Origin: Bradyrhizobium sp. WSM1417
GTDB taxonomy: Bacteria > Pseudomonadota > Alphaproteobacteria > Rhizobiales > Xanthobacteraceae
Assembly (NCBI RefSeq): GCF_000515415.1
Contig: NZ_KI911783.1
Coordinates: 660,501-724,500 of the forward strand
Length of the DNA: 64,000 nt
Direction of reading: 5' to 3'
Shown here: piece by piece, positions 46,760 to 54,759 of the stretch
Numbering within the stretch: position 1 is the first letter of the stretch
Layout of the letters: each line of letters opens with the position of its first letter
The notes under the pieces: generated by a model
Database searches by the model: none
What the model was told of the DNA's origin: nothing
Seen by the model: the letters and a program-made list of their open reading frames with translations, nothing else
Made by a program: the position numbers and the translations under genes

Positions 46760-47859
46760 ATGATCAGGTTGTTCCACGTCACTCTTGGAATGTTGGCCCT
46801 TTCCCTGCCGATGATTCCGCAGGGTCGCGCTGCTGAGCGGGTTGCGCTGGTCATCGGCAACTCTGCATATCGCAATGTGCCGGAGCTACCCAACCCGACA
46901 CGAGATTCCAGCGACGTCGCGGACGCGCTAGAGCGGATGCAGTTTAAGGTTACTCGGCTCCAAAACGCGAGCGCGGCTGAATTGAAGAATGCCGTCATTG
47001 AATTGGGCAACTCGGCCGAGGGCGCCAAGATGGTCGTTGTCTTTTATGCCGGCCACGGGATCGAGACGAATGGAGAGAATTGGCTGATACCTGTTGACGC
47101 AAACTAGCGACCGAAGCCGACGCATCGAATGAAGCCGTCAGCCTTCGGCTCATCAATGCGCAGGTCGCCAAGGCGGGCCAGCTCGGTCTCGTCATTTTGG
47201 ACGCCTGTCGAGACAATCCCTTTTCCACCTCGATGCAGCCGATCGAAGCCGTTTCACAGGCTGCAACCGTTGATCGGAAAGTGCTCATGCGCTCCGTGAG
47301 TAAGGGGCTGGCCCGGACGGATCCTGCAGCGAATGTACTGGTGGCCTTCTCGGCCAAGGACGGCACGGTCGCGAGCGACGGCGCCGGCCGCAACAGCCCG
47401 TTTACGAACGCCCTGCTGGCCAATATGGAGGTACAGGGGCTCGAAATTGCGTCATTGTTTCGAAAAGTGCGAGATGAGGTTATGCGAGCCACCAAGAATG
47501 CGCAGCAGCCTTATGTCTATGGATCACTGTCCAATACGTTGATCTATTTAAAGCCGCCTGCACCGGAACTGGTAAAAGCCTATGACGGATTTTGGGATAC
47601 AAGAGTCGTTTGCGATCCGGTGGGCCAGCAAATGGGCTGGTCGACCCGTCTTCTAAGCACGATAAAAAATGGAGTGCTCGCCGGACAAACAGGTATTCCG
47701 GGTAAGCCCGATTCAGCGACTTACGATGGGACGATCGATGCGGACGGGACCATTCGCATCAACCAAAAAGGGTTCACCGGATCCAAAGGTCACGATGGGG
47801 GCCGTTCCTCGAGGATCTCCGTCCTTTTGGCGAGCTGCAGGAAGGCTGGAGGGCTCTAG
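46760..47859 (+). pseudogene. Caspase-like (peptidase C14) protein, frameshifted
   Basis: The first part (46,760-47,107) has a signal peptide and then RVALVIGNSAYRNVPELPNP and VVVFYAGHGIETNGENWLIPVDA, with the catalytic histidine in YAGHG. It stops at TAG 47,105. In the -1 frame the protein resumes with LATEADASNE and GLVILDACRDNPF, which holds the catalytic cysteine (DACRDNP). One missing base near 47,103 explains the break. The later region (ARTDPAANVLVAFSAKDG, then NSPFTNALL) is normal caspase-like sequence. The 3' end also appears to lose frame near 47,800. The first part had a ribosome site and may still be transcribed. Bases 47,860-48,334 hold only the degraded tail. Confidence 0.85.
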
Positions 47860-48334
47860 TGGAACTGCTCTTCGCACCAGCGGCAGACGGTGTGTCGTCG
47901 AGTTCACCAAGCAAAGTTTCGGGACACACGGGCTAGGCGCACGAAGGCGTCGCTGAAGATTCGGAGCGTGGACGATAAAGGGCTTGCGGTCAGAAGGGTC
48001 GGTTTGGCAGCGCTCGCGATGTCCCGTCGTTCATCGGGAAGCGGAATTGCACCGGCAGGGGTGCACGTCAGCTACGGGTCAAAAGCTGCTGACGGAGCAG
48101 GCGCAGCTCGGCGCCAAGTACCAGCGAACCCACGGGACGTCACGGCGACTGACGGCTCTCCGGCTCTGCGCCAGAAGGGGGCGCAATAGGTTATCACGTT
48201 TTGACTTTGACCCTGCGAGTGCGCAGCCGCAGCAAATGCAGGAGATATATCTAAAGCATTGTTAACTGTGCAGCTCCACCTAAAATCAACCCGTTTGCCT
48301 CATGCTTTTGATAGTTGCGCCGGAGGGGCAGGCT

Positions 48335-49504
48335 GTGTTTAGCAAGGATCACCTAAAAGAAGATTTGCCAGATTGCATCAGAGTCAAGTTGCAAGAAGCT
48401 GCATTCACCGAGCCCTCCTCCTATGGAATGTTCGCCGTTGGGCTTGGTCTCGCAACACCATTATTGTGGTCGCAAACGCAGGATACGTGGCTCTTAGCCT
48501 TCGGTGTCGGCGCCACAATCCTATCGATCAACAGAATGGTTGTTGGCTTGCTCTTCGCGCGGCTTAATCGTCAGAGCGGTTGGCCGAGCTTGACCACCTG
48601 TTGGAAGGTCATATTCGTGACGGGCAGTTTCTTCACACTAGACATAGCAGCATTAGCTATTCGAGCCGCCTGCTTGAAAGACGCGATTTCAATTGAACTA
48701 ACAGCAATCATCGTGGCTGCATACATGATCGGCCTGGTGACACGCGCAGGCGCGTTCCCCGAAGTGGCGATCCCTCATACTTTGATGCTTTTCATTCCGC
48801 TAATTGCAGCCGCTCTGCTAGCAGGTACTGCAGTCCACTTCCTAATTGCATTGATCTTGTCTTATTTTCTGTTCGCTGCTGTCAGGATCATTTTGGTCGT
48901 TTACGGAAGGATCAAGGCGCAGCTCCTAGCGGAGCACCGTCTTTCCGTGTTAGCTCGCACGGACCATCTAACTGGTCTCGCAAATAGGTCCGGCTTGGAA
49001 GAGCGGGCGCTGGTTGCTTTAGAGAACAGTCGTTCCGGACAGTCCCACTTCGTTATTGCGCTGATTGATCTAGACGGATTTAAGGCTGTCAACGACACGC
49101 ATGGGCACGGAGCGGGCGATGATCTTTTGAAACAAGTCGGAACGCGCATCGTAAAAGTCGTCGGAGAAAAACACTTCCCCTCTCGCCTCGGAGGTGACGA
49201 GTTTGCGATTTTGTTTGATAAGGATACTCGAATCGAGAGGGCTATCTCACTAGCGAGCGAACTTGTGACTGCCCTTAAGCTTCCGTACAAGATTGGTCCG
49301 GCTTCGCTACACATTTCAGGTAGTGTGGGCCTCGCATGTTGCGAAGACGGCGCTGACACGTTCGCTGCAGTTCTTGAGCGCGCGGACAAAGCGTTGTATC
49401 GAGCCAAACACGCTGGAAAAAATCAGGTGCAGTCGCTAAGAACGAATGTTGTCGGAACGGCTCGCAAAGAAGACGTTCTTCGCTCGACGTATGTCGTCGC
49501 GTAG
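48335..49504 (+). CDS. Membrane GGDEF diguanylate cyclase
   Basis: A 389-residue protein with about six hydrophobic segments at residues 30-195 and a GGDEF domain: TDHLTGLANRSGLEER, LIDLDGFKAVNDTHGHGAGDD, and the active site RLGGDEFAIL near 286. No RxxD inhibitory site is visible five residues before GGDEF (the segment is KHFPSRL). The GTG at 48,335 is preferred, with GGAGGGG before it; an in-frame ATG lies at 48,302. It is intact, unlike the caspase-like relic upstream, and is island-encoded. Confidence 0.85.
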   Translation: MFSKDHLKEDLPDCIRVKLQEAAFTEPSSYGMFAVGLGLATPLLWSQTQDTWLLAFGVGATILSINRMVVGLLFARLNRQSGWPSLTTCWKVIFVTGSFFTLDIAALAIRAACLKDAISIELTAIIVAAYMIGLVTRAGAFPEVAIPHTLMLFIPLIAAALLAGTAVHFLIALILSYFLFAAVRIILVVYGRIKAQLLAEHRLSVLARTDHLTGLANRSGLEERALVALENSRSGQSHFVIALIDLDGFKAVNDTHGHGAGDDLLKQVGTRIVKVVGEKHFPSRLGGDEFAILFDKDTRIERAISLASELVTALKLPYKIGPASLHISGSVGLACCEDGADTFAAVLERADKALYRAKHAGKNQVQSLRTNVVGTARKEDVLRSTYVVA

Positions 49505-49750
49505 CGGCACGCGCGTTCGCGGCGTCAGCTCGGCGTCGGGATTACTGGCGAGAGTGGACATCGGTGGCTGAGGGCGCTCGTCGCTTCACGTGGATTGGGC
49601 TGATGCTTGACCATGGGCATGTTCGAAGAGGGATGACGCGCCAAAAACCAGGTGTCCCCATTGCTACTCTCGTAAATTAACCGGCTGCTCATCTCGAGAT
49701 AATTGCTGCAAGGCCCGTACGTTCCGCTTCAGGCTTTTGGATCATGAACC

Positions 49751-50716
49751 CTATAACAGTCCCGCTCCGGCATGCTCTTTGAACAGCTCCGCCTCCTGGA
49801 TGTACCCAGCCAGCGTGTCCACCGATTTGTGACGGCTCACGTCCTTCATTCGGAAGATGGACTTCCCCGCCGCTGCGGAGGAGGTGAGGAAGCCGCGGCG
49901 AAGCGAATGTCCTGAGAACGGGGTAGCATCGAGCCCCGCGCGGCCGGCGTAGCCCTTCACGATAAGAGCAACCGATTGGTCAGTCAGCCGCTCGGCGCCC
50001 ACTACTCCCGCCTTATTGATGGGCCGGAACACCGGGCCCACTTCGATGCCGGCAGCGTCCAGCCAGTCGCGCAAGGCGACGACGGGGCAAGCTTCAGCGG
50101 ATCCGGGCGCCACAGCAATAGTGGCGCCCTCCGCCTCCTGGTCCGTTTTGGACTTGGCAATGACGACCAGCAGCCCCTCTGGGGTCTCCTCGATGTTTTC
50201 AATGTCGAGTGCGACAAGCTCGGAGCGGCGAAATGCACCGCCGAACCCCAAGAGCAACAGCGCGCGGTCGCGCTTGCCGGCAATGGTCGCGGGGCACGCG
50301 GCAACCATGGCCTTCATGCGGCTCGCCACGGCCGGCGCCTTCTTGACCCTTGCCGCGCCAATGGTGCGTCGGATGCCGCGGAGCGTTGCCTTGACGGCCT
50401 CGCTGTCGGTTGGCGTCGGCAGGGACGCCAGCTTGTGCGCGTACCGGATCGCGGCAAGGCGCCGGCCGAGTGTGGACGCCTTAGAGCCCTCCTGGACGCC
50501 GTGCGCCAGATAAGCCGCCACTGTCTCAGGGAGCGCCGGCAAGGCGCTGGCAGCCTTCTCCTCGCAATAGGTGCGGAACAGCCGGAAGTCGGTCTCATAA
50601 GCTCGGCGCGTGGCTGGGGCTTTCTCGGCCTTGGCATAGGAGACGGCTGCGGCCAGTTCGGGAGCAATGGCGACGGGTAGACTGACGGCCTCGGCGAGCA
50701 CGGGAACGGAAGTCAT
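49751..50716 (-). CDS. Tyrosine recombinase/integrase
   Basis: A 321-residue protein. An N-terminal SAM-like core-binding domain (about 20-120, ATRRAYETDFRLFRTYCEEK) is followed by the catalytic domain, with the first arginine in GGAFRRSELVALD near 158, HSLRRG near 268, a later histidine in RHKSVDT and the nucleophile tyrosine in LAGYIQE near 304. All catalytic residues are present. This is the XerC/D-like short type used by many islands. ATG at 50,716. Its attachment site is not adjacent to the tRNA in this window. Confidence 0.92.
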   Translation of the reverse strand: MTSVPVLAEAVSLPVAIAPELAAAVSYAKAEKAPATRRAYETDFRLFRTYCEEKAASALPALPETVAAYLAHGVQEGSKASTLGRRLAAIRYAHKLASLPTPTDSEAVKATLRGIRRTIGAARVKKAPAVASRMKAMVAACPATIAGKRDRALLLLGFGGAFRRSELVALDIENIEETPEGLLVVIAKSKTDQEAEGATIAVAPGSAEACPVVALRDWLDAAGIEVGPVFRPINKAGVVGAERLTDQSVALIVKGYAGRAGLDATPFSGHSLRRGFLTSSAAAGKSIFRMKDVSRHKSVDTLAGYIQEAELFKEHAGAGLL

Positions 50717-50919
50717 TGCTTGAGTTCCATAGGTAGTGAGAAGAAGCGTTATCACTACCTATCTGATGCTGTGCTATCACACAAGCACCAAAGCGGTGAC
50801 TGCGCTCTGTCTGTTGCCGCTCTGTTTTATCAGCCGGCGTCGCGCTAGGGTCGGCGGCCCACCAACCTGCCAGCAGCCGCATCGCGCGCGCTTAGCCGGC
50901 GCTACATGAGCCCAGCGTC

Positions 50920-51138
50920 ATGCCTCGCAAGAAAGTCGGTCGTCTGGCCTCCCGCGATCCAGGAGCGTTCAAATCATTGCTGGTCAGGATGAACCCCGAG
51001 GGTTGGCGGGCGCTGAGGATCTTGGCTGCAGAATCCGACGCCACGTTGAACGCGCTCGCAATTGAGGCCTTCAACGATTTACTGCGCAAGAGAGGCAAGC
51101 GGCCGGTTGTGGCAAACCCGCTGCTGGATGAGGCCTAG
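50920..51138 (+). CDS. Small ribbon-helix-helix-like protein
   Basis: A 72-residue basic protein. The segment LVRMNPEGWRALRILAAESDATLNALAIEAFNDLL has the strand-helix-helix pattern of ribbon-helix-helix DNA-binding proteins, often antitoxins or plasmid regulators. No toxin gene is adjacent. It is divergent from the integrase gene, so it may regulate that region. Confidence 0.65.
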   Translation: MPRKKVGRLASRDPGAFKSLLVRMNPEGWRALRILAAESDATLNALAIEAFNDLLRKRGKRPVVANPLLDEA

Positions 51139-51616
51139 GACAGTTTGATTTTTTGATTTCGTTTCAAACCGGCTAGGTGGGTCGAGCGATCAACCTGAGA
51201 AAGGGCAATATTTTATGCCTTACATCTCTGACAAGGCTCGGCTTTCAATAACTGACTCGTCCTCACGAACCTTGCTAATTCCTACCATCGCCAAACGCGC
51301 GTACTGCGCAGAAATTACGCCAGAGGCGCACAGAAGGCATGGCGCGGCTGTCACTCTATTCACATACTAGAAACAAAGAGAAGCTTCATTGCTTCTCAGC
51401 TTCGCGCGCGTCATTGCGTCAGAGGCGCAATTGTCGCCGGGGGGAATGTTGTCATTTGTTGTCATGCCCAAGTTCACATTTGCTCACATGACACCTTGCC
51501 AATTCTAGCCTGGAAGCGCTCGCCGCTATATGGGGAAGTCAATATTGTCGATTACTGTTGGCTAGATAGGCGCCCGAGCTACTGCGCGTCCTGGGGGAGC
51601 TCTGGGATGTTGTCGC
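51139..51616. other. Gap, one doubtful small open frame
   Basis: A plus-strand frame of 51 codons at 51,215-51,370 has AAAGGG 10 bases before its ATG, but its product shows no motif. Apart from this, nothing is visible. Confidence 0.3.
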
Positions 51617-51889
51617 TCAGCAGCGCTGGCAAATATTCATTCTGCGTTTCAGCTGATCTTCATCCGCTTGCTGTCGGGCGTTTTCTTCTTCCCAGGTCAT
51701 CGCTTTAGATACCGACGAAGATTTTTGCCCCATTGCGTTGGCACGCTTGCGGGTCCGCTGGTTGGTCAGGGAAGTCTCGGGCGGTGGTGGATATAGCCCG
51801 TCTGGCCCCGCCGCCCCCTGCTGGGCAATGCAAGCATTTCCGGATGCGCAGCAAATCGCGGCCAGCAATAGACCAGAACGGAAGTTCAT
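51617..51889 (-). CDS. Small exported protein
   Basis: A 90-residue protein starting at the ATG at 51,889. Residues 1-22 form a signal peptide (NFRSGLLLAAICCASGNA). The remainder is short and polar, with a proline run (GLYPPPPE) and a charged helix EEENARQQADEDQLKRR, ending in a cysteine. Unknown family. The longer open frame to 51,970 adds a non-signal extension and is rejected. Confidence 0.6.
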   Translation of the reverse strand: MNFRSGLLLAAICCASGNACIAQQGAAGPDGLYPPPPETSLTNQRTRKRANAMGQKSSSVSKAMTWEEENARQQADEDQLKRRMNICQRC

Positions 51890-52301
51890 GGGTACTCCAA
51901 GCGCCAACTCGCGCCGTAAATCGCTTAGTGTCCCCCCCCCGCTTTCGCCCAAACTGGCCCGCAGGTTCAACCTAGGGCGCGCGGCAAATCACGCCGCCGG
52001 ACTCGAAATGTGCATCCCGGCGGCGTTTATTTCAGTCCAGCCCCGAGACGGGGATCAGCAAAAATCCCGGATACTCATGAGTATGGGGGTGGAGTGTGAA
52101 GGTTCAGTTCGCATTGAAAATCGAGGCCCGCCTCACGCTGGCGGCCCGGTTCTAGATAGCTTAGGGATACATGTCGCATCGCCCAAGGAGCTAAGTTCAT
52201 TTCCCGCACACGGACGATGTCGTGTGTCTACATCTATATCAGTGCAGCAATCTTGGGCATTTACGCCGAGCTATTGGCGCTTCGGGCTGGCGGACCAACC
52301 A
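51890..52301. other. Gap with a GC-rich hairpin
   Basis: A 9-bp stem (CGCCGCCGG at 51,992-52,000 and CCGGCGGCG at 52,017-52,025) is followed by TTTATTT on the plus strand. This is terminator-like, but no plus-strand gene ends just before it. Nothing else is supported. Confidence 0.45.
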
Positions 52302-52400
52302 TCAAAGATCGATGTTCCAGCGGGCTAACGCGTACCCCAGCGCCACGTCCAAAGCGATGATCCCTACGACGATCAACCCGCCGATTTCTATCGCATTCAT
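52302..52400 (-). CDS. Very small single-pass membrane protein (32 aa)
   Basis: Thirty-two codons from the ATG at 52,400 encode a hydrophobic segment IGGLIVVGIIALDVALGYALA (about residues 6-26) with a short charged tail RWNIDL. GAGGAG lies at ideal spacing before the ATG. The size, single hydrophobic helix and clear ribosome site support a real small protein. Confidence 0.6.
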   Translation of the reverse strand: MNAIEIGGLIVVGIIALDVALGYALARWNIDL

Positions 52401-52715
52401 GATCAATCTCCTCTGTTGATTGGACGGATAGAGAGGTCCGGAGGTTCAGATTGTTCCTCGGCAAGCTCGGAATAGTGCCCGACGTCGAGCACAAGGTCTG
52501 ACCCTCAGCGGCTGAGGCGGTAGCCAATGGGTGCTGCCGGTTCACCCTGGCGATGTCGGATACAGGTTAGCCCGGCCGGGGACCCCCGGTCGCACAGTCC
52601 AAACAAACTCCCCGGCCAACTTCCCAACTTCGGAGGGCCTTTTCTTTCGCAATTTACAGAGGTCGCTTTCCCCGTTAGCCTAGTCGTATTGCAAACATTG
52701 ATTGTGGGTTGCGTC

Positions 52716-52925
52716 ATGTCGAGCGCTATTGAGTTGATTGTGGACGGCTACGCGAGACTAAAGGACCGACAGTCGCTTGAGGATCTGAGGATGCATCGCC
52801 GACGCTTGGCAGTTGACCTGAAGGCTAAGACTGGGTTCGATTACGGGCTCTCCATCGCGCAGATCGAGCTGGATATCGCGGCTATAGAGGCAGGCTTGCA
52901 TACTCTTTCAGGTCCGGTCTGCTGA
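52716..52925 (+). CDS. Small hypothetical protein
   Basis: A 69-residue, mostly helical protein (AIELIVDGYARLKDRQSL; IAQIELDIAAIEAGLHTL) with no known motif. The frame is open further upstream, but the ATG at 52,716 gives the more protein-like product. The ribosome site is weak. Confidence 0.5.
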   Translation: MSSAIELIVDGYARLKDRQSLEDLRMHRRRLAVDLKAKTGFDYGLSIAQIELDIAAIEAGLHTLSGPVC

Positions 52926-53026
52926 GGCGGTGCTCGGCCGTCAGGACCTCGCCGCCCAGGTACGCACAGTTCCGCGCCACGACGCGGCGGTCGTGCTAGC
53001 TCTTCGCAATACTGCAGGAGACGAAA

Positions 53027-53308
53027 ATGGACCTAAACGGCGGCTGGACGATCTGGACAACCAGCGGCGAGAGGATTCGACAATTTTCGGTAGCCATCGG
53101 CAGTGAGGCCGCGGCTCGAGCGCGAGTACGAGCCGACAATCCAGACGTCGCGATACTGTCGTGCTATCCCGTTGCTTCTGCCACCCTCGTACAACTCGGG
53201 ATGTCGAGCGGCGATATCACGGAATGGGTGCCGCTCGACTGCAAGGTGCGGGTCGTCACTGCCGGTTGGCCAAGTTCGGCTGGTGGACCAAATGGCCGGA
53301 ATTTTTGA
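53027..53308 (+). CDS. Small hypothetical protein
   Basis: A 93-residue protein beginning DLNGGWTIWTTSGERIRQF. AGGAGACGAAA precedes the ATG and supports translation. Two cysteines and a C-terminal GWPSSAGGPNGRNF. Unknown family. Confidence 0.5.
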   Translation: MDLNGGWTIWTTSGERIRQFSVAIGSEAAARARVRADNPDVAILSCYPVASATLVQLGMSSGDITEWVPLDCKVRVVTAGWPSSAGGPNGRNF

Positions 53309-53362
53309 AAGGCTCGCGGCAGTTCGCCGCCCGCCCGACCCATGCGGCGCTGCGCGGGTGCT

Positions 53363-53557
53363 CTACCAATTGAATGCGGATTTCGCCGGCCCCCAGCTCC
53401 ATCTGCCGGGCAAGTAATCAGAAGGAGCGTCCGCAGAGTTTGCCGGCTCGGCCACATTGGAAGCGGGCGGATGAGGATGGACCGTACGGGCCTGATCTGC
53501 GGCCACCTTCGTGCGGTCTTCGTTCCATTTGCGGCTCTGAGCGAAATCGGATGACAT
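53363..53557 (-). CDS. Small hypothetical protein, possibly expressed
   Basis: A 64-residue polar protein starting SSDFAQSRKWNED. GGAGGT is well placed before the ATG at 53,557. The product is rich in A, P and S and has no motif. The frame may be real but short. Confidence 0.4.
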   Translation of the reverse strand: MSSDFAQSRKWNEDRTKVAADQARTVHPHPPASNVAEPANSADAPSDYLPGRWSWGPAKSAFNW

Positions 53558-53722
53558 GCTGGGACCTCCGCTAACCGCGCGTGGCTTAGCAACTCCAATC
53601 GGCAAATGCTGTAACTGAAGGGCTACATCATTGAGGAATTTCGCGACTGCCGTGTGTTTGTTTCAGCCCTGTATCACAACGTGAATTGCCGCGCCGAGAC
53701 CCGCTGGAATACTGGTCCCGCT

Positions 53723-53830
53723 ATGGTGGCAGGCTTTTTGGTTGCTGGCGGAATTGCGGTTTTGGCTCTAGCCGCCACATTCGCCTCGGTCTTGTATCTC
53801 GACGCTCGGGCTGAGCGGCGGAGAGATTAG
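53723..53830 (+). CDS. Very small membrane protein candidate (35 aa)
   Basis: A 35-codon frame encoding one hydrophobic segment (VAGFLVAGGIAVLALAATF) followed by a short basic tail AERRRD. The ribosome site is weak, so this is tentative. Confidence 0.35.
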   Translation: MVAGFLVAGGIAVLALAATFASVLYLDARAERRRD

Positions 53831-53837
53831 GAGCGCA

Positions 53838-53985
53838 ACCCGTCGCTGCGGAACGCGCGCGTGCCGGTTGCCCTTCGGCGCTCCGGGAGAAGGCCCTCCG
53901 TGCATCCAACATCGCCCATTAGGCATTGCCGGCGACTGGCAGGCCCTGGCCCTTCAGATCTTCGCGCTGTCTTCGAACAAGCTGC
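53838..53985 (-). pseudogene. Remnant of HGG/GAPKGN-type small protein
   Basis: On the minus strand the frame reads ACQSPAMPNGRCWMHGGPS then PGAPKGNRHAR, matching the protein at 60,366-60,611, but an in-frame TGA interrupts it upstream and the C-terminal half is lost. An overlapping minus-strand open frame (53,919-54,242) ends LPVAGNA, as the neighbour of the intact copy ends LPIAGNA. The gene pair has therefore been duplicated and decayed here. Confidence 0.7.
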
Positions 53986-54283
53986 TCCAGCTTGGCTCTA
54001 AGGACATCAGCAGGGCTACCTTCGCTCTGTCCCACCATGCGGATCGGTCCCTCGTCAGCACCGGTCAGTCTGTGGGGAGAACCTTGCCAAGAGGGTAAGC
54101 GTCGTTCCGCTGCCACCTTCTCGCGGCACATGGGATATGCGTTCGCCGACGTCGACTGGCAGAGCGCGGGGGCCTGATGACGCCGTGATACAGAGCTGAA
54201 CCGTTCGGGCCGCACATGGTCAGGCCTATTTGGGGCCACCACGGCCCGTTAATCCGCTGCTTCATGCCCGGGAGCATGTCGCG

Positions 54284-54651
54284 ACGACTATCCGCAAGCA
54301 CGTGTTGGTTATGGAGACGCAGCACGCGAGCGAGGCGCGTTCCTTTCAGCGTCCATGATGCGTTGGTGTAGCTCAAACCCGGAAGCCATGGTGGGCACGG
54401 CGGCATGCATCATGCCTTTGTAGGTCAGCGTATCGGCAAAATCGACGGTGCGGCGTCGACCATTGATTTCGAGACCGCCGACGACCCGGAGCACCAATTC
54501 CGTCGCGATCGGATGGTGTCCGCCGCAAGCTCGCTGCGTTCTTCAGGCGGACTGCCGTCGTGCGTGAGCGTGCCTTTGGTAACCACATAGGCGCGCTGCT
54601 CGCGGATCGCTCTGAAGAGGTCGCATCCGGCACAAGGCACAGCCTTGTCAA
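54284..54651 (-). pseudogene. Flavin-containing monooxygenase, decayed C-terminal part
   Basis: Pieces in different frames read in order: CDLFRAIREQRAYVV, then VGGLEINGRRRTVDFADTLTYKGMM with AVPTMASGF, then SYTNASWTLK and LARVLRLHN. This is the known C-terminal order of FMO/Baeyer-Villiger-like NAD(P)-dependent monooxygenases (the segments DLFRAIR, FSDTLTYKGMMYS and FGYTNASWTLKADL). At least two frameshifts separate the parts and the FAD-binding half is missing. A relic of a once larger island gene. Confidence 0.75.
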
Positions 54652-54759
54652 ACCGAATATGTTAATGCAGTATCCTCGGGTTTTAATCGCATTTTACATA
54701 CTACTAACATGACTGCCTGTCATCTCCGGGAATTTGATTTCAGCAATTAGGAGCGTGCG

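Noticed and set aside
53341..53385. tRNA-like D-arm TCAATTGGTAGAGC on the minus strand
   Set aside because: No acceptor stem, anticodon arm or T arm can be folded around it.
53919..54242. Minus-strand 107-codon frame as a functional gene
   Set aside because: It overlaps the decayed HGG-type copy and looks like part of the same relic.
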